DNA from: Dysidea avara
Taxonomy: Eukaryota; Porifera; Demospongiae; Dictyoceratida; Dysideidae
Assembly: GCF_963678975.1 (NCBI RefSeq)
Contig: NC_089281.1
Location: 26,888,765-26,952,764 of the forward strand
Reading direction: 5' to 3'
DNA length: 64,000 nucleotides
Below are positions 1 through 11,927 of the stretch, in pieces. Positions within the stretch are counted from its first letter, which is position 1. The number at the start of each line of letters is the position of its first letter. The notes beneath the pieces were generated by a model, which searched no databases, was not told the DNA's origin, and was given only the letters and a program-made list of their open reading frames with translations. The position numbers were made by a program, and so were the translations under genes.

Positions 1-902
1 TTTTCCATGCATTATCTATCACTTTATAAGGTGTTGCAAGGCTGCAACTATAGTAGCAAGCTGAACTTCCATGGTTTAAAAGTGGGCGTTGCACACGAAG
101 ATCAATCACAAAGAAACGAACATTGATCACGCAAGAGGAATAAGCAGCTGCGATAAAGATAACGACATTTATTTGTAATTCTTTCATAGACTATGAGTGC
201 ATTACGAAGCTTCGAAGGATACTTTTATAATTCGAAGTTTACTTAACCTTCGAACCCACGAAGCATTGTCCCAGCCCTAGTACAGTACTAGCAATAAGCG
301 CACAAAAGATGAAAACAAGGTGTTTACTTGTTACTCCCAAGAATAAGGAATACTCAGCAAGTTAGCCCCACTTAAGTCTAATGAAGCTGTTTGACAGAAG
401 TGTTAGAAAAGACACCAATGTGATAAAGCAGCTTTAGCACACTGTATCTAAGTAATGACGGATCCAGGATGAGGCATAACCCCCCCCCTCCCACTGACCT
501 TGTGGAGGAGCCAGCCATACTTCTACTAAATACTAAGGCCAAGATCAGTTTATAAAACTCATGAAAATATGCATACCTTACTAGCATTTATTACAAATTC
601 ACCTAAAACCAAGTCAAAGTAGCTGTGAAATTGTCAACCAGCACCTTCGTGTGCACTAAACACCTCTAAAAATAAATATCGCCTGTTATGTAAGACATTC
701 GGAGCCTTTTAAACAGCTTTTAAGACTTCACAACCATCTGCAAAAGCCAAAATGGCATAAAATAAACAGTGAGACACTACTAAGAGGTGATTAAATGCAG
801 CAACTAACATGAGATTCTGCTCTCCCCAACCACCTACCAACTTAGCCTGTTTGTGCCCCTCCCCTTGCCAGCTCCTGGATCCGTCCTGCTAAGTATTCTT
901 TT
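1..902. other. Non-coding, with one MITE end
   Basis: No gene is supported. Around 200-279 the sequence is rich in TTCGAAG-type palindromes and ends in cagccctag, which resembles the terminus of a hAT-type miniature element; its other end was not found. There is a short C-run at 481-488. Short open frames here have no recognisable content. Confidence 0.4.
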
Positions 903-2256
903 AAGTATATACTTTCAGCTCATTCACCTTAGTCAGCTTATCAAGGGTCCCATCATGACCTTTATTTAATACTTTACAAATCCTTTTCAACTTATTATCA
1001 TCAGAGTTATCACCTTCAGTGATGCTGCCAGCTCCTCTGTGGTAACAGTGACCTCACTAGATGATGAAATCATGTGATCCATATAGTATATTTGATATAA
1101 ACTATTCACCTTTCCACTACATCATCAACATTAACTTTCTTAAGAGCACTGTCTACCTGAGCTATGATTCCCTCCACCTCACGGCCTAGTCTAACTGATG
1201 CTTTAGATTCAGTCAACACTTCATCACTAATTTGACATTCTTTAGCCAGATCAGCAACATCCTAATAAGTGCCCCCCATTAATGAGGCTCCACACTATAG
1301 TATAGTCACTTCACTATACTCTTCTCTGTCTTGTTGGAGTTCCTTCAGAGAAGCCTTCTCCTCACCTAGCTCGCCTTCCTTGGCTTTCTTCAGTGCCTCC
1401 ACAGCTTGACTGAGGTTACAGGCATCTTCTATTGTCAAAGTTTCGTCACTTTCCTCTTCAACCTGCAACGAGGAGATCACCACCTTAACATGGCTAGCTT
1501 TGTGTATATCTCTAGCCAACCATCTTTACCATGTGATGATAAGTACTAGGGACTTGTGAGAAAGCTAGATCTCTGGAGTGGGTTAAGCCAGCTAGTCACA
1601 TTCTCAGCTGAGTACTTGTTACCAAGAGTTAATATTAGTAACTTTTTTACTCCGAACCCCATTGTTCTCAGGCAATGATAAAAGTGTTCACATAAGTGAA
1701 TTGTTCGGATAACTGAAGCCCATACATTTATATATGACCCGGTGAGCGAAAACCAACTGTTTTCGTAAACTTTGCAATAAAATCCTATTGAAATTAACTG
1801 AGTAAAAATACATGTGCTAATAAAAATTTATACACACTTTAATCATGTCGGTATGCACTGAAACAAAGCTCAAATCAATAAAACCTATACACCATTAGAT
1901 TTACCTTTTCATGGGGAGTATGACAATCTTTTACTTCATGTTCGTACAGTGTAAGGTGTGTGAGTTATGGGTGCTTATTTACAATGTAGTAGAAATATAG
2001 TTTACCGTCATCATTTTATCATTGGAATGGCATTCTTCTTTGTCTGCATGGAGACGTACAGGGAAAACACTATACTTTGGTCAATTTGCCAGTTCATGGT
2101 GAACAGGCTGAGCCAAACACCATCTTTGCAGCTTGTTTCAGCCATGAACTTTGATTGATTAAATAAGCACCTATAATTTGTAGGACTGAAACAAATGCTA
2201 ACACTCAACGAGTACTCATTAAGGATTTGGTACTCGGATAGTAAAATTGGTACTCA

Positions 2257-2780
2257 AGTCAGCGTTGAAACCGGGTCACTACTGCTGACCCGGATGACCC
2301 ACTGACCTGGATAGCAATCCAGGTCAGACCCGGATTTGACCCGGATGTGACCCGGATTAATGAAAGCCGAGGCGTGCGATAAGAGCTATGTTTTGGCTAG
2401 CCTCGAGCAAGCGAACGAGACTACGTTTTAAGCATTTGATTCGTGTTGAGTAAATATTGCAACTTCAGCCTAGCTGTAGGTTGAAGACCAAAAAAAAAAA
2501 AGTCATCACCCCTCACCATAGATACCCTCAGTTTCGTGCTACATACTGCACTTACTAATAAATGGGAGCGGCTGAACGTATGTTAGTAACGCGATAAGTG
2601 GGCGTGGCTCACGAAAGAGCTACGCGATAGCGTTTATAAGTTTCCACGTCGTCAAACGAACAATTTCGTTTCTCACGTGATCCAATCCGGGTCAGACCCG
2701 GATAATTGTAAACCGGGTCGGACCCGGATAACCCGGAGAAAATGTGACCCGGTTGACCCGACCCGGTTTCAACGCTGACT
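2257..2780. mobile_element. TIR element with internal ACCCGG repeats
   Basis: A 21-bp perfect inverted terminal repeat (agtcagcgttgaaaccgggtc at 2257-2277, its complement at 2760-2780) bounds about 520 bp. TCAA next to each end could be a 4-bp target duplication. Many direct and inverted copies of GACCCGG sit inside each arm, and there is a poly-A tract near 2490. It lies in the large LETM1 intron. No transposase is seen, so it is non-autonomous. Confidence 0.75.
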
Positions 2781-2825
2781 CAAGTACTTATCAAGATCAT
2801 GTGACCCAGCTCATATGCACTCTAC

Positions 2826-2908
2826 AGCCTTCTTTGTGTCACTCCCTGGTGATAAATACATCATAATGTATTTGTCATCAGGGAGTGACACAAAGAAGGC
2901 TGTAGAGT
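2826..2908. repeat. Long near-perfect hairpin
   Basis: Arms of about 38 bp (ctctacagccttctttgtgt... and its complement ending at 2908) are separated by a short loop around catcataatg. This looks like a collapsed MITE or snap-back palindrome. It lies in the LETM1 intron, just downstream of the 2257-2780 element. Confidence 0.8.
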
Positions 2909-5341
2909 TTGATTGACACAATTTTTTTGTCATGGACATTAAAATCTGTACTTTAATAGCGTATGTATCATTGTTGTTACTTGAAAAGCTGTAAACTGTT
3001 TAAGGTTGGTACAAAACATGTCAAATGGGTATGACTATGTACATGCAACTAGTATTCGTGAGTACTCAATTGTTAACTCTAGAGAGTATTTGAATACTAA
3101 AAAACCATGATCGTTTCAGCCCTAATAATTTGTTTCCCGTATTATTGTTGCTGTACAAATTGAATTTATTCCTATTCCAAGACTGTTCATCACAAAAGGC
3201 TGAAACTTTGGCTGTCCCTGTCCACACCTTTAGATAACAGAGAAGCAATAAAATGGAATTCAAGAAATGTGCGAAAATGATTGGTTTTTGCTCAGCGGGT
3301 CACATATACAAACTCTAATAGAACATACACCTGTACTTTAAATACTCTAATAGAACAGTCATCTCCAATTTTGGATAACCAAGGGTATACTGTAATACTG
3401 AGAAAATAAAAAGGAAACCAGAAACGGTGCAAACTATGCAGGCCTTTTATTACTGTTTTTATCACTGCTATAGGGACCTGCAAGAAGGCTAGCATTGTGC
3501 TGAGTAAGTGCCCATAAATAGATGTTTATGTATATCTGTATCTGCTGCTTGTTCACACGTTACCAATCTGATACTGATATGCAAAAACAAGGCTGATAAC
3601 CATCCCTATTATCGGTGCACCTCTAGTGAGCAGGCATTCTAATTATATGTTATGTGACAGTCATTAGCAATATACTAGCAGCACCTACTTATGTAATGTC
3701 AGTTCCACTCTGTCACTTTATAGCTAAATTTGGAGTGTAAATAATGTCTATGCTACCATATCAGATCGGCTTTGTTTATTGGCTTGATAATATCGGTTAT
3801 GGGAATATCGGCTAAAAGTCGTATCAGTGCACCACTATTGCCCATCCTCTCCCTCCGACTATGTACCTAGTTAACTTACAGTCTTGATGTCCTCCTCCTT
3901 CTGCAATTCTTCCTTCTCTTTCTTGATGAGACTCTCTTGTTGCTTCAACACCTCTAAATGAGCCTTACTATCAACCTTCTCTCCCTCCAAATCAACCATC
4001 TTGATTTCAGCTTCTTCAGCATATGGTTGTCAGGCGATTAAAGGTGACCATGTGGTCACAACACCTTACAATAGCCTCAGGTAGGGTGGACAAGGTAGCC
4101 TTGAGTGCCTCTGAAGTGTTGGTTTGTTCAGGGAGGTATGTGGTTCGAGATAACAGTAGTAATGATGTAGGAACATTGTGATTTAAGTGAAGCTCTAACC
4201 ACTGTAACAAAGTTTAACATATGATTACCAACTACAGTGAAACTTGTGTAATGTGGACAGAACACTTTGGGACCAACGAACATGTCCTAGTGTGCTGGAT
4301 TTCCATGTAAGTCTCAAGGGATACTTTAACTAAACTAACTATGTTACAGGTTAAGTCTTCAAAGTCTCCACAACAACAGTGCAGTTCACCATCTAACCTG
4401 CTATAACTGTGAACGCAATCTTTCCTCTGACATTCCAAGAGCCCTCATCCCTCTAGCTTGTGAAGCACCCCGTAACTCTGCAACTGTCAAGGAATCAATC
4501 CCATCTCACGTGATCAACTACACCACAATACAATACAGCATGATCAACAATTATCAAGGATACCTGATCATCAACTTCTAGTTTCATTCTCAGCTGAGAT
4601 CTAAGAATAGTATTAGATCCATATGGTGGTAACAGCAGCAACTTGGACAGTGCACGAAGCTGTTCCTTGGAGAAGTTGTTTAGAGTAAGTTCATCTTCAA
4701 ATAATTAAGAGAACTCAATAATATCTGCTGTGCTGGCCTGAGTGCCAGTAGTACAAGTCTATAACAACCAAAACTAAAGCATGAATTATACTGTAGTGGT
4801 TGTACCTGTTGAAAGAATTCAGAAAATTGGTGCAAAGATGTCCCCTTTGTATTTTTACCACTGACAGCCATCTCCTTCACAGTGTCTTGAAAAACTGTGC
4901 CATCTGTAATTTCACCCTTAGCTGAGCCTTCTTACGAGCTTCCTGTAAAACCATTTCATTTTGTGCTTTTGTCCCACACATTTAACAGCAAACACCACTC
5001 TATTATAAGAAATAAAATAAAAGTCTGCAGGTACTTAGATTATATGATGTGTGTGTCTAGATGCTATAGCTACAGAAGTATCTAATCTGTAATAAGATTA
5101 TTTTCAAAGGTTCTATGCTCATTTTAAACTAAATATATAATAATTCATGAAATTAAGTTAAGAAACGAGCTATAGAATAACTTTAAAAACCAAAGCTACA
5201 CACCTTAATGCTTACAAAATTGGATGTGCACATGGATGACATGCTTTTTACATATGATATAAACAATCTAACACAACCTATCTGCCTGCAAAGAGAGAAG
5301 CAGATTTCATACTCACATATATTACACTTTCACACACACTA

Positions 5342-5524
<183 letters not shown>

Positions 5525-6091
5525 TCATAAAACTACCAAGTTTCCTTTCCCTTCGTGACAACTGCTGTCCTCTTAAAGACTTCACTAAATATCTAGTGGA
5601 CAACCTGACATCTTTGATGAACAGTCTAAACCCAGTTATTGTGTGTACTCCATCCCATACCCTCTGTATTAAGGGCGGCTTCTCCACTATAATGTCCTCC
5701 TTAACTGCGGGAGCAACTCTCTTTCCCTTTAACCTGTTCACTGCCTGTTCTATCACTGACTTTGATCCACCTTCAGAATAACTTAATCGCCTGCTGGTAT
5801 GGAAACTGACTACTGATTGATAACAATAAGGTAGTGGGTGTTGAGCTCTGCTGTTGTAGGGCAATTGTGAACAACTAAACATGACAGATTGAATATAACT
5901 GACCTGTAGCAAAGAGTAGTTCGCACGGATAATATAGAATAACATCTTTTACACAAAATAGTACGTAGACAAATCTCTTCGTTACCAATATATTCTAATA
6001 TTTCTGTTCACTAATCAATACGTGTAGTTACGCATGCGCCTGTACATAGCACGTGATACCGTGTACAGGAAATTGCATTGTCTTTGCAACT

Positions 6092-6331
6092 ACTGCGGTT
6101 TTCCAAGTTCTTGCAATGCAAAGCGTCATGCGCTATACAAGCATGTATGTGCGCAGTTGTTCAACAGTGGATTTTCAGTGACAACTACTGACTGACAGGA
6201 CTTCAAGCATGCCTACGCATACAACTCGACAGCCACAGAATATTACAGGTGTATTTAAAGAACTGCGCATACTGACACAATATTGGCGCATGACGCTTTG
6301 CATTGCAAGGACTTGGAAAACCGCAGTACTG
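6092..6331. mobile_element. Inverted-repeat MITE
   Basis: About 43-bp arms: ctgcggttttccaagttctt.. at 6092-6134 and its complement near 6286-6331. A related terminus (caggaaattgcattgtcttt) lies at 6066, just 5', preceded by TA and similar to the ends of the 7225-7824 elements. This suggests one element inserted into another. Confidence 0.65.
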
Positions 6332-6332
6332 C

Positions 6333-6536
6333 TGATTGCACGAATCTTTAAAAATTGCGTGACGCATGCGTGTATGCGCACAAAAGACTTTAAATGTTTT
6401 GTTTCACGGAACAAGTTTCTTAAGTTGTGAATCTTAGTCCCCGACATCAACAGCCTGTTTCAAGAAACAAAATGCTTTTAAATCTTGTGTGCGCACACAC
6501 GCATGCGTCACGCAATTTTTAAAGATTGGTGCAATC
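6333..6536. mobile_element. Inverted-repeat MITE with long arms
   Basis: Arms of about 80 bp (gattgcacgaatctttaaaa.. at 6333-6413; complement 6451-6536) include CpG-rich gcatgcgt motifs. The spacer is short. No coding capacity. Confidence 0.7.
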
Positions 6537-6537
6537 A

Positions 6538-7223
6538 TAGATACTATATAAATACATAATGGATTGGAAACGCAATACATTTTACGGTTACGGGCTCGAT
6601 ACGGTCACGTGATGACATTTACTGGGCACAGCAGCATTTTCAATAGGCACAATACATTTTGTCGAATTCGCCCAGAGTTTTCTCGAAAACAGGTGTCTTT
6701 TTTAATTCGTTCATCCTTTTTTTAGCACTCTCGAAGGTATGAACTTTTCTTTAGTATAGCATGTATCGCTAGACTTGTTTTCACAAAGCCAGGAAAACCC
6801 CCACAGCCACTACCGTCATGTAGCCATTCTTTCGCTTCGCTTACGGAAAGTAACTGCTGTACAGTGCTAAAAATAATTATTTTGTATTCATTACGATGTG
6901 GCGAAACTGTTCAGCACTTCTAAAACTTCGTACGTAATACGCCCTATGCACTAAAACCCCCACAGTAGTTTTTGAACACAAATTTCGCGTTCCTTCCTTC
7001 ACACCTTCGGTTGTACGAAACGACTAACCTTCAGTCACAAACCAATAAATAGCTGAATCATTTAGCAATGATTTAACGCTTTATAAAACCTGTAATAGTA
7101 ATCTCAGTGTTAAGAACAACTGCAGTTTGTACACTTGGTAACGTTGCCATAAATCACGTGACCGTATCGAGCCCGTAACCGTAAAATGTATTGCGTTTCC
7201 AACCCATTATGTATTTAGTATCT
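6538..7223. mobile_element. Non-autonomous DNA transposon, about 0.69 kb
   Basis: Terminal inverted repeats of about 75 bp: agatactatataaatacata at the left, and a right end whose complement reads agatactaaatacataatgg. Both arms carry ggttacgggctcgatacggt followed by cacgtgat. The internal 540 bp holds no transposase. It lies between the divergent LETM1 and kinase genes. Confidence 0.75.
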
Positions 7224-7224
7224 A

Positions 7225-7523
7225 CAGAAAATTGCATTGTCTTTGCAACTACCGGCCATGCGCGGTTTGAGCATGCGCGTGTTTTGAATAATAAAATGCG
7301 TGCAATACAGGGTTTTGGTATTTGTTAACTAGTGATGATCCTGGTATACTTGCCGTAAAAGTGTGTATAATTCCGGTTATGCAATGATTTAACCGACGCG
7401 GAATTGAACGGCTTCAATACCTGCGTACTGTTAAACCCGGTATTGCGCGCGTTTTATTATTCAAAACACGCGCATGCTCAAACCGCGCATGGCCGGTTGT
7501 TGCAAAGACAATGCAATTTTCTG
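7225..7523. mobile_element. TA-flanked MITE, copy 1 (299 bp)
   Basis: It starts CAGAAAATTGCATTG and ends CAATGCAATTTTCTG, with long inverted repeats (about 70 bp or more) containing ccggccatgcgcggtttgag. TA precedes it (7223-7224) and follows it (7524-7525), as in Tc1/mariner-type insertion. Nearly identical to the adjacent copy. Confidence 0.85.
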
Positions 7524-7525
7524 TA

Positions 7526-7824
7526 CAGAAAATTGCATTGTCTTTGCAACTACCGGCCATGCGCGGTTTGAGCATGCGCGTGTTTTGAATAATAAAATGC
7601 GTGCAATACAGGGTTTTGGTATTTGTTAACTAGTGATGATCCTGGTATACTTGCCGTAAAAGTGTGTATAATTCCGGTTATGCAATGATTTAACCGACGC
7701 GGAATTGAACGGCTTCAATACCTGCGTACTGTTAAACCCGGTATTGCGCGCGTTTTATTATTCAAAACACGCGCATGCTCAAACCACGCATGGCCGGTTG
7801 TTGCAAAGACAATGCAATTTTCTG
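7526..7824. mobile_element. TA-flanked MITE, copy 2 (299 bp, head-to-tail with copy 1)
   Basis: Same length and orientation as copy 1; I noticed one difference (aaccacgc for aaccgcgc near the 3' end). It shares the TA at 7524-7525 with copy 1 and is followed by TA at 7825-7826. It ends about 55 bp before the kinase ATG, so it could form part of that gene's promoter or 5' leader. Confidence 0.85.
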
Positions 7825-8779
7825 TACCTAGAAGTCCCCCAAGCCCTCCTCACCTGCTCCTCTAGTCTGCACAAAAAGCATGGCTACTTCGGAGCAACTT
7901 CGCAGTTTACAGTTACCAGTAGTTACGAAGACAAGTAGGAAGGAGCTGATAGGAGCTGGTTCATATATGCTAACGTTTACGAAGTGATGGTACACGAGAC
8001 AGTTTGTGCTGTTAAAGAGATGCACCCGATATTGATGAGCGAAACGATGAAGGGTGCCTTTCTCGCCGAGTGTGTTCAGTGTAGCAGAATACTCCACCCC
8101 AATGTGGTACAGTACACTACCCTAGTCCTGATGCCCAGTTACCATGGTTAGTGATGGAAATGATGTATATCAGTCTAACTGGCTTGATTGAGAAATATGA
8201 AAAAGAAGATTTTCCATTTCATTTCAAGTCGTCCATTCTCATGGACACCTGTCAGGGTATCCAGTTTCTTCACAGTCGAAATATCGTTCATCGAGATCTC
8301 TCTTCCAATAACATCCTTCTTACAAAACATCTTGTAGCAAAAGTGTCAGATCTCGGAGTAGCTAGAGCAATACTACCTGGTCTTCACAGACATACGATGG
8401 CTCCAGGAACTATGGCATTTATGCCTCCAGAAGCTTTAATAGATGAGCCAGTGTATGGTCTGCCAATTGATGTGTTCTCAGTGGGATGTGTGTGTGTACA
8501 CTTGGTGAGTATGGAATGGCCTGTACCAAAAATCAGGTTACTGCAAGTAGGATTATCTTGTCGGAAATTGAAAGAAGGGAACGTTACTTGATAAAAATGA
8601 GACAGTGTCCATCACTAAAGTTATTGGCTGAACAGTGCTTACAAGATACACCAGAAGAGGGGCCAGTTATTGGAGAAGTGATCAAGAGGTTGAAGGATGT
8701 CAATTATGATGATCACCCACATGAAGGTGATAGTATCATTGAACTGTTCAAGTGTGTTGTCAACTCTGTTGATGAACAA

Positions 8780-9370
8780 ATAATTCAGAAAGATCAACAG
8801 TTGAAGGAAAAAGACAATCAGTTGATTGTGAATGATCAACAGTTACATCAAAAGGATGAAATGCTTTATCAGAAAGATCAACAGCTTGGTCAAAAGGATC
8901 AATGCATGCGACAGAAAGATCAAGAAATTACTGATAAGAATCAACAACTAACTCAGAAGGATCAACAACTGCGTTTGAAAGACCAACAACTAAGTCAGAA
9001 GGATGAACAGCTTAGACAAAAAGATCAAGAAAAAGATCTGCAATTAAGCTACAAGGATCAACAACTGAAACAGAAAGATCGAGAGATTGCTAAGAAAGAA
9101 CAACAGTTAAGTGGTAAAGATCAACAGCTACAGCAGAAAGATCAAGATATGATTAAAAAAGATCAGCAGCTAAGTCAGAAGGGTCATCATTTTAGGCAGA
9201 AAGATCAAGATATGGCTCAAAAAGATCAACAACTAAAACAGAAAGATCAAATGATAATTGAAAAGGACCAACAGCTAAATCACAAGGATCAAATGCTTAA
9301 ACAGAAAGGTCAAGAGATTACTGACAAAGATCAACAACTAAGTCAGAAAAATGAACAATTAAAGCAGATT
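8780..9370 (+). repeat. 21-bp coding minisatellite (heptad repeat)
   Basis: Tandem units of about 21 bp, roughly cagaaagatcaacaactaag, encode K-D-Q-Q-L-x-Q heptads. About 27 imperfect units. Such arrays change length easily, so copy number may vary between alleles. Confidence 0.85.
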
Positions 9371-9502
9371 AGTCAAGGGATGACGGTGACCCATGACAAT
9401 CCACAATTAAGACAGGTTGATCTACAACAAGTGCAACAATTAAAACAAACAGATGAAAAGAAAGCTCAAGAAAATCAAGGAATGGCTCACAAAGCTCAAA
9501 CT

Positions 9503-10548
9503 GTAAGTTAACAGTAACTGTTTACAATATAGCCTTATAATTCAGGACTCTTAGCTATCATGAACCATGATAGTGGTTCAGATCAGCCAAAAAAAATTCA
9601 AAACTCTCTAATAGATCATACGCCAAAAAACAACCTTTTAGGCTTTCAAATATGCTTTTAAAACTTTCTGAAGTGTTGCTATGGATGAACAATAATTATT
9701 ACAAGGAGAAGGAAAAAATGTGACTAGATCTGAGAAAACCCGACATAATGGCGTATTTTCAATTTTTATTATTATTGAATATTTATAATCTACTTAGTCA
9801 AGTGTATGCTCAGTTTTAGCTTTGTATACCAACAACTTTTGGAGTTATAGCCCTACAAAGTAACGACAACGGAAAAATTGATTTGTACAACAAGTATTGG
9901 GAAATAAATTACAGTCATTTGCAAAAATGGCTGTTACAGTCGTTTACAATAACGACTGTAACTTATAAACACAATGCAGTACAAAGTTGCAACTTGCACC
10001 ATCATGTTTGCCATGAATAGGGGAGGCCATTCCTGGGTAAGTTTGTCCTTCTATTACCTTTCTTTACTATATACAGAGACAAAATCAGTGAAGAAAGATT
10101 GATTGTGTATGATCGCTTCAATGTGACATAAACAAATGCCCATAACTCACGTATCCTTTAGTCTACTGCACAGACGATATCCAGGTTTTTATCATTAGAT
10201 CCTTTCTTAACAAACAAAAAAGCGCTTAAATTTTTTATGAATTTTTTTTCAATTTCACAAAAATTTTACCCATTGCAATCAATTGCTTATATTGCAGATC
10301 CGGTCACAAATTATTAGAGGTGTACCAATTATCAGATTGGCTAAAATATTGGCCACTGATTTTTGGGGGTGGTGGTAAGGGCATTCCATCTAGCCCGGGA
10401 AAAAATACCAATATCGGTACCAGTACAGAATGGCACGAGGACCAGTATTGCTATAATGCACACTTGGTTCCCTTAGTTGTATGATACAATTACAATATTT
10501 TGATGTACTGAAGGTATGCTACATCTACTATATTCTTTTTTAATATAG
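9503..10548 (+). other. Kinase intron 1 (about 1 kb)
   Basis: It starts gtaagtt and ends taatatag. No ORF or RNA gene is seen. A sequence at 10311-10375 (tagaggtgtaccaattatca) resembles one end of a TIR element. Confidence 0.5.
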
Positions 10549-10627
10549 ACTCCGTATGCTGCAGTGGATGTTCACAGCATTACTAAGTCAGGTAGTACCA
10601 CCGGTATACCATCAGCTGGTACCACTG

Positions 10628-11159
10628 GTAAGTAATTATAAATCAAATGTGGGTAGAATACTTTTTTGCCGTCTCTAACTCTCTTCATGTCAATGATGCC
10701 ATCACAAATTGTTTCCCTGAATCCCTCTATCACCAACCTTGAGTGAGTCACACGTGCACAGATGCATGTACACCATCAAGAGTGCATCAAATTCTATGGA
10801 TGAGAGAGCATGCATACTAACATTATGGACAAAAGTCAAACACAGTGTCTTATGTTAGTTGCATATTTCATTGTATACATCACTCTTATGCGATACACAG
10901 AACTGATGGGCTGCTACTCTTATGGTACCACTCAAATGTAATGTCGTCTCGCAAGAGTGCAAGCAATTTAAAAATGACCTAATTGAAAGGCATGGCACTT
11001 GTTTCTCTTGCAAGTATTCATCCCGTTTTGTTTGGGATGAGGGGCAACGGTTATTATTATGCGCTATAAAGCCTTATTTATACTAAAAACGAGCTAATTA
11101 AAGGGTGTGGCACCCGTTTCACTCTAGCAACCTGAATTTCCAATTTTTAGGTGATAACA
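10628..11159. other. Non-coding stretch
   Basis: No coding exon recognised, although the kinase reading frame should continue somewhere downstream of the donor at 10628. Confidence 0.4.
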
Positions 11160-11606
11160 TCTTAAGTAACTTCTCCAAATTTTGAAAGGATAGCATATAT
11201 ATATATGAAAGGATAGCATATATATATGTTATAAGATATGACATTGAAATTTGTGGTTTTCCCATACATATCTATGTAAGGAGGCTACAGTTGCCCCTTC
11301 TGGGCAATCACCTAAATGAGGTATTTCAACATATGGAGAAACCAAAATTCCAAAGAATACATATATCAATTTTACATAATTTGTAGGTGTGAATGGCAAC
11401 AATAATCTCTCACAAGTTTTAAATGGATAGTGTATATAGATCTTAAGATATGACATTCTTTGAATCCCATGATTTGTGTGGTTACTGAGTAGGGGCAACT
11501 GGTGTCCCTCTCATAGACAATGTATGGAAAAATTACAATTTCAAAATGTCATATCTCATGACTTACGTGTGCTATCCTTTTAAAACTTGGAGAGGTTACT
11601 TAAGAC
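11160..11606. mobile_element. Inverted-repeat element with about 110-bp arms
   Basis: The left arm (cttaagtaacttctccaaat.., with ggatagcatatatatata partly duplicated) and the complement of the right arm (tcttaagtaacctctccaag..) match along agatatgacatt and ttttcccatacat motifs. No ORF of note. Confidence 0.65.
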
Positions 11607-11609
11607 AAA

Positions 11610-11888
11610 TACACAGAAAAATTTAGAATTTTCAACTAGAGTAGGGACCATAACACATCGATAAAAAGTACTGAAACAAGCTGGAGTAGTGCACGATATT
11701 AAATCACAGTAAAACAATAAGAAGTGTTATATCCCTACTGTGCATTTCCATTATGGTATCTTGAGCTATAACACTTCTTATTGTTTTACTGTGATTTAAT
11801 ATCGTGCACTAATCCAGCTTGTTTCAGTACTTTGTATCGATGTGCTATGGTCCCTACTCTAGTTGAAAATTCCTAATTTTTCTGTGTA
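11610..11888. mobile_element. Long-hairpin MITE, copy 1
   Basis: Almost fully palindromic: tacacagaaaaatttagaat at the left and the complement at the right end (tctgtgta), with arms of about 120 bp around a short centre tccctactgtgcatttcc. The same element recurs at 14213-14486, in both places just upstream of the repeat starting ggtgaaccca. Confidence 0.85.
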
Positions 11889-11927
11889 CTTGTTTGTTAA
11901 GTTTTTTTGTAAATAATTATTATGACT

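Larger units (their letters stand above)
7880..10627 (+). pseudogene. TKL-type protein kinase with C-terminal heptad coiled coil, frameshifted
   Basis: Exon 1 is 7880-9502 and exon 2 is 10549-10627, joined in phase 0 (donor ctgtaagt, acceptor atatag). The start is the ATG at 7880. Kinase landmarks across frames: glycine loop ELIGAGSY, beta-3 lysine in VCAVKEM, HRDLSSNNILL, SDLGVARA (DLG for DFG), GTMAFMPPEA. From about 8780 to 9370 the protein is a run of seven-residue repeats of KDQQLxQ type, a long coiled coil for self-association. Lesions: two extra bases in TATAT at 7963-7967; a frame change near 8113-8120 between VVQY and YPSPD with loss of several residues; A5 at 8528-8532 where six A would keep frame. 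Exon 2 ends at a good donor (GGTAAG) but no following exon was found, so the 3' end is missing. Either a decayed copy or a gene with assembly indels. Confidence 0.75.

Noticed and set aside
1967..2208. Overlapping ORFs on both strands in the LETM1 intron
   Set aside because: No homology, and they lie in an intron next to transposon ends.
7225..7824. Possible CRISPR-like direct repeats
   Set aside because: Only two 299-bp copies with inverted ends and TA target sites, in a eukaryotic context; these are MITEs.
7828..8097. Minus-strand 89-codon ORF at the kinase 5' end
   Set aside because: The plus strand here encodes recognisable kinase N-lobe residues; this is the antisense shadow.
8639..8839. 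Minus-strand ORF inside the kinase
   Set aside because: Shadow of the coding strand with low-complexity hydrophobic text.
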